A stretch of DNA of 64,000 nt from Pelomonas sp039929605 (GCF_039929605.1 NZ_JBDSQX010000101.1:1-64000); one strand, 5' to 3'; counted from the stretch's first letter, positions 15,797 to 30,939 are shown. The notes: a model not told the origin generated them from the sequence alone. A program made the numbers and translations.

Positions 15797-18193
15797 TCAT
15801 TCCTGCGGCAAGGTCAGCCGCATCACCGTGCCCAGCGGGCCGGTGCGCTGCAGCTCGGCCCCGCCACCATGCAAGTCCATCACGCGGCGGACGATGTACA
15901 GGCCCAGGCCGTGGGCAGACTCCGCCCCGCCGCCGCGCGCGCCGCGTGTGAACAGGCGCGGCAGCAGCTCGCGAGGGATGCCGGGGCCGGCGTCGGCCAC
16001 CTCGAACTGCAACACGGCCGGCTCGTCGAAGTCCATCACGTGCAAGGTGACCGGGCTGACGCCGGGCGCGTACTTGAGCGCGTTGGACAGCAGGTTGCGC
16101 AGCGCCAGGCGCATCAGGCTCATGTCCATCATGGCCGTGCGCGTGGCGGTGTGGCGGTCCACGACGACACGGTCGCGCTGGTCGCGCGGCAGGTCGGCAA
16201 TGGTCACGGCGATCAGCGTGTCGATGTCGGTGTCCAGCCGCGCGATGCGCCCGCCACCGGCCAGCAGGCTGGCGGCTGCCAGCGTGTTGTCCACACCTGC
16301 CAGCACCTGGCCCAGCACGGCCTGGGCGCGCATCAGCCGCTCCTGGGCCTGGCGCTCGCCACGGCCGGCCAGGCTGGCGGCTGCGCTCTGCAGCGCGGCG
16401 CTGGCGTTGTTGAGCGGCTGGCGCACCTCGTGGGCCAGCACGTCGAGCATCTCGGAGCGCTCGCGCAGCAGCTGGTCGAGCTCCTGCACATGGCGCTCGG
16501 TCTGGCGGCGCATCTGCTGCTCCTGCGCCAGCTCGGCGCGGCGTTGCAGCTCCTCGGTGATGTCCTCCACCAGCGCCTGGGCACGCTGCGGGCGGCCGAG
16601 GGCGTCGTACTCGGCCACCACCGAGACGAGCACGTCACGCAGCCGGCCGTCGGCGCAGATGAGCTGCACGGGGCAGTCATCGACATGACCGTCGCGCCAC
16701 AGCGCCGGCCGGTAGACCTCCCGCACCTGCTGGCTGGCGGCAGGCGTCAGGAAGTCATCGATCGAGCGGCCGATGACCTCCGCGCGCCGGTAGCCCAGCC
16801 GCTCCAGCCAGCGGTCCGACACGCTCAGCACGCGCCCGGCCGCGTCGATCGAGTGCATCAGCGCCGGCGTCGACTCGTAAAGCGCCCGCAGCCGCTGGCG
16901 GTTGTGCTCCAGTTCGACGGCGGCGCGGTGGTGCTCGGTGACGTCCTGCATGGCGCCCACCAGCCGCACCGGCGCGCCGTCCTGCCAGTCCACCTGGCCC
17001 TGCGCCAGCACCCAGATCTCGCGGCCGGTGGCGGTGAGCAGCGGCAGCTCCAGGCTCCACGGTTCGCCCTGGCTGATGCCGCGATGCATCGCGGCCTCGA
17101 TGGCGGCACGGGCCTCGGGCCGGAAATAGCCGATGGCCTCTTCCAGCGTCGGCCGGTGGCCCGGCGGGAGGTCGTGGATGCGACAGGTCTGGTCGCTCCA
17201 GACCAGCTCCTCGCTTTGCAGGTCCAGGCTCCAGCCACCCACGCCCGCAACGCGGCCGGTGCGGTCCAGCAGGGCCTTGCTGTCGCGCAACTCGCGCTCG
17301 GCGCTGAGCTTGTCGGTCACGTCCTCGGCGATGCCGACATAGCCAGCCAGTTCGCCGTCAGGCGCCAGCAGCGGCCGTGCGCGCGCCCACACCTGGCGCA
17401 GGCCGCCCGATGCCGGATTCGTGGGGCTGCGCACGCGGTAGCGCATCTCGAAGGACTGACGCCGCTCCACGCAGCGCGCCCAATGGGCCAGTACGGAGTC
17501 CAGGTCCTCCGGCGCCAGCGTGGCGGCCCAGCCTTCGCCCAGCGCGTCCCGCGCATTGATGCCGTAGATGCGCTGCCAGACGGGGTTGGTGTAGACGCAG
17601 CGGCCCGCCGCATCGGCCCGGAAGATGCCCAGCGGCGCCGTCTCGGCTAGCAGGTGAAAGGGCTGCTCGCCCGCGCCGGAATCGGCCTTGCCGTGGGCAC
17701 GCTCGCGCATCATCAGCGCCTCGGCGGCCGCGTCGGCCAGGCGCGTCAACGCCTCGCGCTGCGCCTGGGTCAGCTCGCGCGGCCGGAAGTCCACCACGCA
17801 CAACGTGCCCGGTTGGCTGCCGTCATCCAGGCGGATAGGCACGCCGGCATAAAAGCGCAGCGACGGCTGGGCCAGCACGTCGGGGTGGTCGACGAAGCGC
17901 TCGTCCAGCCGCGCATCCTTCACCTCGAAGAGACCGTCACCCAGCAGCGTGTGGGCGCAGAAGGTCAGCGCCCGCGGCGTCTCGCTGCGGCCCCAGCCCA
18001 CCCCCACGGCGGCCTTGAACCACTGCCGCTTGTCGTCCAGCAGGCCCAGCAGGGCGACGGGCGTGCCGCAGATCTGCGCGGCCAGGGCGGTGAGATGGTC
18101 GAACAGCGGCTCGGGCTCGGTGTCCATGACGGCCAGCGCGGCCAGGCGGGCCAGGCGGCGGTCTTCGTCGGGCGGCAGGTCGGGGGTCACCAT
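15797..18193 (-). CDS. GAF/multi-PAS sensor histidine kinase
   Basis: The 798-residue protein has an N-terminal GAF domain (about residues 20-165), three PAS/PAC modules (about 175-300, 310-430, 435-555), a HisKA domain with phospho-acceptor His588 in LAHEVRQPLNNA, and a HATPase domain (N-box NLLSNALKYAP, G-boxes DAGPGIP and HGLGLYIV). It has no membrane segment, so it should sense a cytoplasmic signal. The ATG at 18193 was preferred over a TTG at 18202; no strong Shine-Dalgarno sequence is visible for either. It is convergent with the response regulator at 14875-15564, with repeat DNA between. Confidence 0.9.
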   Translation of the reverse strand: MVTPDLPPDEDRRLARLAALAVMDTEPEPLFDHLTALAAQICGTPVALLGLLDDKRQWFKAAVGVGWGRSETPRALTFCAHTLLGDGLFEVKDARLDERFVDHPDVLAQPSLRFYAGVPIRLDDGSQPGTLCVVDFRPRELTQAQREALTRLADAAAEALMMRERAHGKADSGAGEQPFHLLAETAPLGIFRADAAGRCVYTNPVWQRIYGINARDALGEGWAATLAPEDLDSVLAHWARCVERRQSFEMRYRVRSPTNPASGGLRQVWARARPLLAPDGELAGYVGIAEDVTDKLSAERELRDSKALLDRTGRVAGVGGWSLDLQSEELVWSDQTCRIHDLPPGHRPTLEEAIGYFRPEARAAIEAAMHRGISQGEPWSLELPLLTATGREIWVLAQGQVDWQDGAPVRLVGAMQDVTEHHRAAVELEHNRQRLRALYESTPALMHSIDAAGRVLSVSDRWLERLGYRRAEVIGRSIDDFLTPAASQQVREVYRPALWRDGHVDDCPVQLICADGRLRDVLVSVVAEYDALGRPQRAQALVEDITEELQRRAELAQEQQMRRQTERHVQELDQLLRERSEMLDVLAHEVRQPLNNASAALQSAAASLAGRGERQAQERLMRAQAVLGQVLAGVDNTLAAASLLAGGGRIARLDTDIDTLIAVTIADLPRDQRDRVVVDRHTATRTAMMDMSLMRLALRNLLSNALKYAPGVSPVTLHVMDFDEPAVLQFEVADAGPGIPRELLPRLFTRGARGGGAESAHGLGLYIVRRVMDLHGGGAELQRTGPLGTVMRLTLPQE

Positions 18194-18228
18194 GGGTGGC
18201 AAGCTTATGACACGGTGATGTCACGGCG

Positions 18229-18301
18229 CGCACGTCACGTGGCCGGCAACGCCATCAACACCACCAACAACGGCGCGGTCAGCTTCCAGACCGTGGCCTG
18301 A
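18229..18301 (+). pseudogene. Possible 3' remnant of a lost gene
   Basis: One frame reads HVAGNAINTTNNGAVSFQTV followed by a stop. The Asn/Thr-rich composition resembles the C-terminus of a secreted or surface protein rather than the GC-driven text of random frames here. No start or domain precedes it. This is weak evidence. Confidence 0.2.
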
Positions 18302-18377
18302 GCGACGTCATCCCGACTGGGGTTGCGGCCCCGCAGCGACATGGCTAGCCTCCCGGCTTTATTCCGGGGGAGCCGCC

Positions 18378-19589
18378 ATGCCCAGAATCCCTTGCGCCGC
18401 TGGCGCCTTGCTGCTGGCCCTGCTGGCAGCCTTGCCGGCGAGCGCCGACGTCGTCAGCGACTTGGCCGAGGCCACGCCCAAGGTGCTGTCCAGATCGCCG
18501 CGATCGCAGCTACTGCACACAACGCTGCTGACCGACCTGGCGATGTTCAATGCGCTGAACGCCATCACGCCGCGTTACCAGGCCTATGGCGTGGCGCCCG
18601 CGTCGGTGCCGGATGCCTCGCCCGACGCGACCGTCGCCTCGGCCGCCCGCGTGGTGCTGGGCAGCGTGCCGGGCGCCGATCAGGCCTTGCTCGACAAGAC
18701 CTACGAAGTCTCGCTGAAGAGCGTGACCGATGCCGCCGCCCGCACCCGGGGCGTGGCGTTGGGGCGCCGCGTGGCGCTGGCCTTGCTGGCGATGCGGGCC
18801 GATGACGCCTTTGGCCGCGTCGAGCCGCCCAAGGTAGAGCCGGCCGCAGGCGTGCATGTGCTGACGCCGGAGTACAAGCAGGAATCCGGCGTGGGCCTGG
18901 CGCGCATGAAGCCCTTCGGCATAAAGGACGCTGCCGCCTTCGACCCCGGCCCACCGCCGGCCGTGGGCAGTGCCATCGCGCTGCGCGACCTGGCCGAGGT
19001 CAAGGCCCTGGGTGGCCGGGTCAGCACGGCGCGCACTGGCGAGCAGTCGGTCATCGCGCTGTTCTGGAACTCCGGCGAGGGCGAGGACGGCGTGCAGATG
19101 CTGAAGACGCTGGCCGAGCACCGCAAGGCCACGCCGCTGGAGTTCGCGCGCATGCTGGCGCTGATGGACATGGCCGATCTGGACTCGCGCATCGTCTACA
19201 GCGGCATCAAGACCAAGTACCGCCACTGGCGGCCGTACAACGCACTGCGCGGCCCATTCGCCGATGCCACGTTGCGCGACGCGACCTGGGAGCCTCTGAT
19301 CCACACGCCGCCCAACAGCGACTACCCCTCGGGCGGTGCCGTCGGCGGCGGCACGCTGCAGACGCTGATGGCGGCCTTTCGTGGTGACAGCGGGGCGCCG
19401 CTGGTGTGGGTCAACAGCGCGCTGTCCATGACGCGCAGCTGGGCCACGCCCGAGGCCATGGGCCAGGAGCTGGCCAACTCACGGGTGTGGAGCGGCGTGC
19501 ATTTCCGCAACTCCGTCGACGTGGGCTACCGCCTCGGCCAGAAGGTGGCCGAGGAAGTGCTGGCGACGCAGCTGCGGCCGCTTCCTTAG
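18378..19589 (+). CDS. Secreted vanadium-haloperoxidase/PAP2-like protein lacking the catalytic His
   Basis: This 403-residue protein has a signal peptide cut near ASA-DVV and the vanadium-dependent haloperoxidase / acid phosphatase (PAP2) layout in its C-terminal half: KYRHWRPYNALR (phosphate/vanadate Lys and Arg), then DYPSGGAVGGG, then SRVWSGVHFRNS with His375, the presumed vanadate ligand. In active relatives the second motif reads PSGH; here the His position is Gly320, so acid-base catalysis may be lost or altered. It is probably periplasmic. It stands alone on the plus strand, divergent from the PAS kinase. Confidence 0.75.
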   Translation: MPRIPCAAGALLLALLAALPASADVVSDLAEATPKVLSRSPRSQLLHTTLLTDLAMFNALNAITPRYQAYGVAPASVPDASPDATVASAARVVLGSVPGADQALLDKTYEVSLKSVTDAAARTRGVALGRRVALALLAMRADDAFGRVEPPKVEPAAGVHVLTPEYKQESGVGLARMKPFGIKDAAAFDPGPPPAVGSAIALRDLAEVKALGGRVSTARTGEQSVIALFWNSGEGEDGVQMLKTLAEHRKATPLEFARMLALMDMADLDSRIVYSGIKTKYRHWRPYNALRGPFADATLRDATWEPLIHTPPNSDYPSGGAVGGGTLQTLMAAFRGDSGAPLVWVNSALSMTRSWATPEAMGQELANSRVWSGVHFRNSVDVGYRLGQKVAEEVLATQLRPLP

Positions 19590-19615
19590 CGTTGTCAGGG
19601 CGCTGCACGGGCTTG

Positions 19616-19752
19616 GCATTCCTGGTGAGCCCGGCGTGCAGCCGGCCGCCCGCCGGGGCGGACTCACGGCAACGGTAATCGGCACAAAGGAGGAGCCGCT
19701 AAAAGGACCTGCACGCTGCGGCGGCGGCCATGGCGGGTTTCAACCCGCCCTA
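19616..19752. repeat. Partial intergenic repeat cassette (right-arm type)
   Basis: The segment carries, in order, CATTCCTGGTGAGCCCGGCG, CCCGCCGGGGCGGACTC, GGCACAAAGG and GGCGGGTTTCAACCCGCC. The same series forms the right arm of the palindrome at 20301-20933 and its flank to 20996. Confidence 0.6.
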
Positions 19753-19764
19753 CACGACTGTTCG

Positions 19765-20169
19765 TCACGGCGCCACGATGCGCGGCGGCGTCGAGTCCCG
19801 CGACTTGCGCCACAGTGCGATCGCCACATGGATGGCCAATCCCGTACCCAGCAGCAGCACGGCGCCAACGCTCCACACCACCCAGGCCAGCGCGTGCACC
19901 CAGCCGGACAAGCCCGGCAGCGCCCCGACAAGCGCGTGAAGCTGCGGCGAGAAGTTCTCCAGCGTGCCGACCAGCCACTCAGCCGCCCATGCCGGCAGCA
20001 GGTCGGCCAGCGACTGCGGCAGGCTCCAGTCGCCCGAGCCCAGCACGCTGGCATGCGACAGCAACGCCGCCAGCATCGCTTCGCCAGACCACACCAGTGC
20101 GGACCACAAGGCCAGCAGCAGCAACACCAGCACCCAACCCGCGAGGAACACCATTTGCGCCGTCTCCAT
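19765..20169 (-). CDS. Hypothetical membrane protein
   Basis: This 134-residue protein has two hydrophobic segments: residues 7-28 (FLAGWVLVLLLLALWSALVW) and about 90-118 (VHALAWVVWSVGAVLLLGTG), with an amphipathic middle part and a basic C-terminal tail (WRKSRDSTPPR). No family is recognised. It probably sits in the inner membrane with both ends on the same side. It is flanked on both sides by repeat cassettes, so there is no operon context. Confidence 0.55.
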   Translation of the reverse strand: METAQMVFLAGWVLVLLLLALWSALVWSGEAMLAALLSHASVLGSGDWSLPQSLADLLPAWAAEWLVGTLENFSPQLHALVGALPGLSGWVHALAWVVWSVGAVLLLGTGLAIHVAIALWRKSRDSTPPRIVAP

Positions 20170-20300
20170 TTATTGAAGCGTTGGAGTGTGTGTGGGCGGG
20201 TGGCGTTGGGTAAGAGGCCTGAGGCTCAGGGAGGGTTCGGGAAAGCGGAAGCTGTGTGGTCGGCGTTCGCGGGTTGATCAGGTGGTTTAAGTGGGTCCAT

Positions 20301-20933
20301 CTTTGTGCCGAGTAAGGTTGCCGGGAGTCCCGCCCGGCGGCGGGGTAACTTTCTTCTGCGGGGCCAGAAGAAAGTCACCAAAGAAGAGGCCCTGAACCGC
20401 ACTCGAGTGCCACGACGCCACCAACGGCGCGCGAAAACAATCGGCGTCGTTGCGGCCAGACGCGACCCGCTGCGCTCTCGCTGCTGTCCTTGTCACCAGC
20501 ACCATTCATCGCACCGTTAGCCCGCTTAACGCGCAGCTGCACGCCGTGCTCACCAGGAATGCAAACATAGCGGCGCTCGGGCGCCGCGACAGCGCCGTAG
20601 AGCGGGTCGTGACCCGCCGGCACCGTTGCCACACGGCCCGATGGCGGGTCTCGACCCGCCCTACTCGTCGCCCCAGCGACGCGGCTTTCGCATTCCTGAT
20701 GAGCCCGGCGTACAGCCGGCGTTAAGCGGCGTGCTGGCACGGGCAGTAGCACTCGTAACAAGGACAGCAGCGAGAGCGCAGCGGGTCGCGTGCGGGCACG
20801 GTCCAGTGCCAAGCCCGTCAGCCCGCTGGCGTGCGGATTCAGGGCCTCTTCTTTGGTGACTTTCTTCTGGCCCCGCAGAAGAAAGTTACCCGCCCGCCGG
20901 GGCGGACTCCCGGCAACCGGACTCGGCACAAAG
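20301..20933. repeat. 633-bp giant imperfect palindrome (repeat cassette)
   Basis: This gene-free stretch reads outward-symmetric. The ends are CTTTGTGCCGAG and CTCGGCACAAAG; inside them come GCCGGGAGTC / GACTCCCGGC, then the ACTTTCTTCTG hairpins at 20348-20375 and 20859-20886, then AGAGGCCCTGAA / TTCAGGGCCTCT, then GCGCTCTCGCTGCTGTCCTTGT and its inverse, then the CGCTTAACGC blocks. The centre (20640-20664) holds a GGCGGGTCTCGACCCGCC hairpin. Reading frames through it are repeat-driven, not genes. The whole interval 20170-21017 holds no supportable gene. Confidence 0.75.
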
Positions 20934-20971
20934 AAGGCACCGTTTAAACGCCCTGCCTCCAGCCGCAGCAG

Positions 20972-20996
20972 CGATGGCGGGTTTCAACCCGCCCTA
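20972..20996. repeat. GGCGGGTTTCAACCCGCC hairpin
   Basis: This short palindrome is common between genes in this window (also near 19730 and 20640). It follows the large palindromic cassette and lies just before the small gene at 21018, where it could act as a terminator. Confidence 0.5.
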
Positions 20997-21017
20997 CACA
21001 GCGAGACGCTTGCGCAT

Positions 21018-21291
21018 TCAGACGGACCAATGCACCTCGAAGACATCGCCCAATGAGGCCATCGTGGCATCGATCTGCTGAATCTCGTCAACGTTGATCC
21101 TTGGCCCGACACCATGACCACGAACCGCCTGCAGAAGCTCCGGGTGCTTCTGCGCGGCAAGGATCACCGCAGCTTCAAGAGCGGCTTGAGCGTTCTGCGC
21201 ACACACCACAGCGGACAACTCGAAAGAAGAGGTCTGCCCTTCGCGCACAAAGCCTTCGCCGGAAAGCTGTACCTGCCAAGTCCTCTGGTCT

Positions 21292-21299
<8 letters not shown>
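21018..21299 (-). CDS. Small hypothetical protein overlapping the uvrA 3' end (TTG start)
   Basis: This ~93-residue frame has protein-like content: WQVQLSGEGFVREGQTSSFE, then an Ala-rich helix AALEAAVILAAQKHPELLQA, then PRINVDEIQQIDATMASLGD. No ATG lies at a sensible place, since longer readings run into UvrA coding DNA in another frame. A TTG at 21299 is preceded by GGAGAG five bases upstream and overlaps the uvrA stop by 8 bases, suggesting translational coupling. No family is recognised. The start is inferred. Confidence 0.5.
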
Positions 21300-26919
<5,620 letters not shown>

Positions 26920-27147
26920 TGCGGGGGGTCAAAACTGCGAAGGCCAGCAGTGTAGGGATGGGGGTGGCCGAAAACTGTCAGCACATGAAGCAAGGCCAGA
27001 GCCGACCAACGGTCGATTCAGCCTCCGCGAGCGGCCAAGGCTCACCGCAATTGCGGCGCGTGCGGGTTGCATACCGGCACAACCTGCGGCAACAATGCCC
27101 CCACCCCTTACCGGGGGACATAAAAACAAATGCATCGAGGACATGGG

Positions 27148-27657
27148 ATGGACGACTCAAGGCTGCTTGCTGAAGTGCCCAAACACCCGCTCTGGCTGAG
27201 CGCCGCCGCTGGCGGTATGGGAGCCGGTGTGCCGCTGCCAGGCCCTGACGAGACCGCGCCGGAGCGCCCCCAGCCAGACGTGCTGCTGGTGGAAGACAAC
27301 CACATCAACCAGGTCGTCGCGCTGGAGTTCCTCGCGCTGATGGGCGTCAACGCCCGCCTGGCGAAGAATGGCATCGAAGCCCTCGCCGCCTGTGAACAAG
27401 CTGCGCCCGACCTCGTGCTGATGGACATCCAGATGCCCGGCATGGACGGCCTGGAATGCGCCCGCCGCATCCGCGCCCTGCAGCGCGACGGCAAGCTGCC
27501 CAGTTTCCCCATCCTCGCCCTGACCGCCCACGCGCTGGACGCCGACGTGGCCGCCAGCATGGAAGCCGGCATGGACGAGCACCTGACCAAGCCGCTGGAC
27601 TTCGTCGCGCTGCGCACGCGGTTGCAGCGGTGGCTGCAGCTGCCGGACACGCACTGA
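27148..27657 (+). CDS. Stand-alone receiver-domain response regulator
   Basis: This 169-residue protein has about 45 unstructured N-terminal residues and then a receiver domain: VLLVEDNHINQ, phospho-acceptor Asp in VLMDIQMPGMDG, Thr in ALTAHA and Lys in LTKPLD. There is no output domain, so it should act by protein contact or in a phosphorelay; the VEDNHINQ style is typical of receivers of hybrid kinases. The start could be the ATG at 27148 (GAGG about 10 bases upstream) or 27130. It is convergent with the propeller-GGDEF gene. Confidence 0.85.
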   Translation: MDDSRLLAEVPKHPLWLSAAAGGMGAGVPLPGPDETAPERPQPDVLLVEDNHINQVVALEFLALMGVNARLAKNGIEALAACEQAAPDLVLMDIQMPGMDGLECARRIRALQRDGKLPSFPILALTAHALDADVAASMEAGMDEHLTKPLDFVALRTRLQRWLQLPDTH

Positions 27658-27672
27658 CGAGCGGCCCAGGGC

Positions 27673-30600
27673 TTAAACCGGTGGGCCGGTATACAGCCGC
27701 CACCGCGCCCGCCCCGCGTGCTTGGCTTCGTAGAGCGCCACGTCGGCCGCCTTGTAGAGGGCGTCCACGTCCTGCGCATCCCGCGGGTAGCAGGCGGCAC
27801 CGATGCTCGCTCCGGGCAGGGCCGGCAGCGCCGAATCCTGCGGCAGCACCCGGGCCAGGCCCTCGGCAATGCGGCGGCAGGCGGCTTCGGCGGCTTCGGG
27901 CTCACTGGTATCGGGCAGCAGCACGGCAAACTCATCTCCGCCCAGGCGGGCGGCGCGGTCGGACTCCCGCACCGACGCGTTCAGGCACGCCGCCACCGCT
28001 GTCAGCACCGCGTCGCCGACGTCGTGGCCCAGCGTGTCGTTGATCTGCTTGAAATGGTCCAGGTCGATCAGCAGCAGGTACAGGCCCAGGCCGTTGCGTT
28101 GCGCCTGCGCCATCAGGCGCCGCAGGTCATCGTTGAATAGCCGCCGGTTGGGCAGCCCTGTCAGCCCGTCGTAATAGGCCATCTGCTCCAGCATTTGCTG
28201 GCTGGCCTGGAGTTCACGCGTGCGCTGCTCCAGCGCCATGGTGCGCTCGGTCACCAGCAGCTCCAGCGCCTGCTGGCGCCGCCGCAGGATGAGCGTGCGC
28301 GCCTGCACCAGCGCAGCGAGCAGCAGGCAAAGCGCCAGGCCCGCGCCGACGCGGAACCACAGCGTCTCATGCCAGCGCGGGCGAACATTCAGCGGCAGCC
28401 GCAGCACGTCGGACCACGGGCCCTGCGCGCCGGCGCCACGCAGCTCCAGCACGTGGTCACCGGGCGGCAGGTTGGCGTAGCTGGCGATGCGCCGGTTCGG
28501 CTCGGTGGCAATCCAATCGGCGTCGATGCCCGGCAGCCGGTACTCGTAGCGGTTGCGCTCGGGCGCGCCGTAGTCGAGCACCGAGAACTCGACGAGCAGG
28601 CTGCGCCGTTCCGGTTCGATGGTCAGCACGTCGAGGCCCGCTTCCCGGGCGGCCCGCAGACGACTCGGCACCGTGGTGCGGACGTCGCCCAGCCGCACTT
28701 CCGTGACCACCAGCGGCGCCTGTTCGGCACGCGCCGCCGCCGGCTGTCGCGGGTTGACGATGGTCAGGCCGCCGATGCCCCCGAACAGCAGCATGCCGTC
28801 GGCGGTGGCCGCGCCGGCGTTGCTCCAGTAGGTGGGGATGCCCACGCCTTCGGCCGTGCCCAGGCTGCGCGCGCGCAGGCTGTCCTGCGCGATGTGAGCG
28901 AGGCCGCCGTCGGTGCTGACCCAGACATCGCCGCTCGGTGCCTGCACCAGCGCGTCGACGCCGTTGTGCGGCAGGCCGTCGGCCGTGGTGATGCGCGTGA
29001 CATGGGGCTGTGCACTCGGCGCCTGCGCGGTCTCCATCACACGCACACCGGCGCCGAGGTCGCCCACCCACAGGCGGCCCCGGCGGTCCAGCAGCATCGA
29101 GGAGACATAACCCACGGGCAGGCCGACACGGCCCGGCGCGTCCTGGGGCGGTTTGCTCAGCGCCATCGTCACCGTGTCCAGCCGCAGCACGCCCGCGCGC
29201 GTGCCCACCCACAGCACGCTATCCTGGCCCGGCAGCAGAGCGGTGACGCGCTGCTCGCCGAGGCGGACGCCGTCCTCATGCGCCAGCAGCCGCAGGCGCA
29301 AGCCGTCGGTCACAGCCACTGCCCACAGGCCGTCGAGCCCGCCCAGCCACAACCGGTCGCCCTGCAGCGCCAGCGCCCACACCGACGCGGTGGGCGAGCG
29401 CCCAGGGATCTGCAGTCGCTGTACCGTGCGGCCGTCGGCCGTGGCCCGGTACAGCCCGCGCTGGGTGCCCAGGTAGACGGACCCGTCCGGCGCACGCTGC
29501 ATGCTCAGGACGCGCCCCGGCGGCAAGGCCGTGGCGGGGGCGGAGGCGTCGGGCCTCAACGTCGCCACCCGGCCCTGCTCGGCCCGCACGATGTCGATGC
29601 CGCCGTCTCCCCCGCTGAGCCAGACGCTGCCGTCAGGCATGGGCATCACGAAGGGCACGTTGGTGTGGCTGATGCCAGACGTTGCGCCGGGGCCGCCGAA
29701 CCAGGTGCTGACCGTCGTTTGGCGCGAGTTGTAGTGGCTCAGGCCCATGTCCGTGGCCACCCAGACCAGCCCGCTGCGGTCGCGGTAGATCCCGGAGATG
29801 CCGTCATCGGGCAGGCTGGATGCGCTGTCCGGGCGGTGCCGCACGCGGCGAACCTCCCAGCTGCGGGTGTCGACGCGCAGGATGCCGCCGCCGTCGGTGC
29901 CCAGCCACACGTCGCCCGGCGCCGCTTCGGCCATGAAGAGGATCCCCGTCTTGGCCATGCCCGTCTTGCCGGCGCCCGCCGCCTTCAACCTGCGATCCAG
30001 CGGCACCGCGTCGACCGTGCCGGCCTCCACCACGAAAGCGCCATGCGAGCGCGTGCCGACCCAGAGGCGCTGCTCGCCGTCCAGCAGCAGCATGGCGACG
30101 AATGGCGTCCCCTCTTCCGCCGGCAGTTCGACCTTCGCAAAGCGCTCGCTGCCCGCCGTGCGCCGGAACAAGCCTTGGTCGGTGCCGATCCACAAGCCGC
30201 CCGCCGCGTCGCGCCGCAGCGATTGCACGGCGCTGTCGGGCAGGCCTTGCGCCCGAGCCAGCACGGCATGGCGCTGCACCGTGCCGCTGCGGGTATCCAG
30301 CAGGTCCAGGCCCCCGCTGGTGCCCACCCACAGCAAGCCGGGGCCTGCGTCGAGCATGGCATGCACGCTCCTGCGGCTCAGCTCGGCGCCGGCAGCCAAC
30401 CCGGCGACGAAACGATCACTCTGCGCGTCATAACGCACCAAGCCACCGGCGTTGGTGCCTATCCACAGGCGCTGCTGGTCATCGACATGAAGCCCCAGCA
30501 CGTAGTTGTCAGGCAGGGCGCCGGGCGACGCCGTGTCGCCGACGTAGTTGCGAAGCTGGTAGCCGTCCCAGCGGGACAGCCCGTACTGCGTGCCTATCCA

Positions 30601-30810
30601 CAGAAAGCCGTCGCCGTCCTGAATCAGGCCGGTGACGGACATCGGCGCGGTCAACACGCGGTGAAACACCGCATCCGAGCGGCCGGCCCACGGCACGGGC
30701 ACGGGCACAGGTCCGTCGGCAGCCATTGCAGTGCCGGCCAGCGCGAGGCTGAGCAGCACGGCGAAACGCCCCAACGCCTTGATCAACAGGTGGAGATGAC
30801 TCATGCGCAT
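27673..30810 (-). CDS. Two-component-regulator propeller / GGDEF diguanylate cyclase
   Basis: The protein is about 1045 residues. After an N-terminal signal or anchor (ALGRFAVLLSLALAGTAMA) come repeated regulator-propeller blades with the LWIGT/VWVGT pattern (about residues 60-650), a Y_Y_Y domain (YEYRLPGIDADWI), one membrane helix (LWFRVGAGLALCLLLAALV), a coiled coil (LEQRTRELQASQQMLEQM) and a C-terminal GGDEF domain with the active motif RLGGDEF near 955-961. It should sense a periplasmic ligand and make cyclic di-GMP inside the cell. Alternative starts at 30846, 30810 and 30804 differ only before the signal segment. Confidence 0.9.
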   Translation of the reverse strand: MRMSHLHLLIKALGRFAVLLSLALAGTAMAADGPVPVPVPWAGRSDAVFHRVLTAPMSVTGLIQDGDGFLWIGTQYGLSRWDGYQLRNYVGDTASPGALPDNYVLGLHVDDQQRLWIGTNAGGLVRYDAQSDRFVAGLAAGAELSRRSVHAMLDAGPGLLWVGTSGGLDLLDTRSGTVQRHAVLARAQGLPDSAVQSLRRDAAGGLWIGTDQGLFRRTAGSERFAKVELPAEEGTPFVAMLLLDGEQRLWVGTRSHGAFVVEAGTVDAVPLDRRLKAAGAGKTGMAKTGILFMAEAAPGDVWLGTDGGGILRVDTRSWEVRRVRHRPDSASSLPDDGISGIYRDRSGLVWVATDMGLSHYNSRQTTVSTWFGGPGATSGISHTNVPFVMPMPDGSVWLSGGDGGIDIVRAEQGRVATLRPDASAPATALPPGRVLSMQRAPDGSVYLGTQRGLYRATADGRTVQRLQIPGRSPTASVWALALQGDRLWLGGLDGLWAVAVTDGLRLRLLAHEDGVRLGEQRVTALLPGQDSVLWVGTRAGVLRLDTVTMALSKPPQDAPGRVGLPVGYVSSMLLDRRGRLWVGDLGAGVRVMETAQAPSAQPHVTRITTADGLPHNGVDALVQAPSGDVWVSTDGGLAHIAQDSLRARSLGTAEGVGIPTYWSNAGAATADGMLLFGGIGGLTIVNPRQPAAARAEQAPLVVTEVRLGDVRTTVPSRLRAAREAGLDVLTIEPERRSLLVEFSVLDYGAPERNRYEYRLPGIDADWIATEPNRRIASYANLPPGDHVLELRGAGAQGPWSDVLRLPLNVRPRWHETLWFRVGAGLALCLLLAALVQARTLILRRRQQALELLVTERTMALEQRTRELQASQQMLEQMAYYDGLTGLPNRRLFNDDLRRLMAQAQRNGLGLYLLLIDLDHFKQINDTLGHDVGDAVLTAVAACLNASVRESDRAARLGGDEFAVLLPDTSEPEAAEAACRRIAEGLARVLPQDSALPALPGASIGAACYPRDAQDVDALYKAADVALYEAKHAGRARWRLYTGPPV

Positions 30811-30939
30811 CGGAAAGATGCTCGCGCCGGTGCGGTTCTGGCGCAACGCTGCTTCGCGCCTCCCTGCGGGGCAGGATACGGCAGACCTTGTGGGCAGCGC
30901 CAGCAGTGCCGCGCTCGCGGCGCGGGAACTACCAGGGGC

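Noticed and set aside
20305..20929. Several 70-180 residue ORFs in the repeat cassette carrying NFLLRGQKKVTKEEAL
   Set aside because: The same peptide arises from every copy of the ACTTTCTTCTG repeat, in both orientations; it is repeat DNA read as protein.
26920..27147. Possible LexA box before the fused uvrA
   Set aside because: No CTGT-N8-ACAG match is present; CTGTCAGCACAT near 26976 fails the right half-site.
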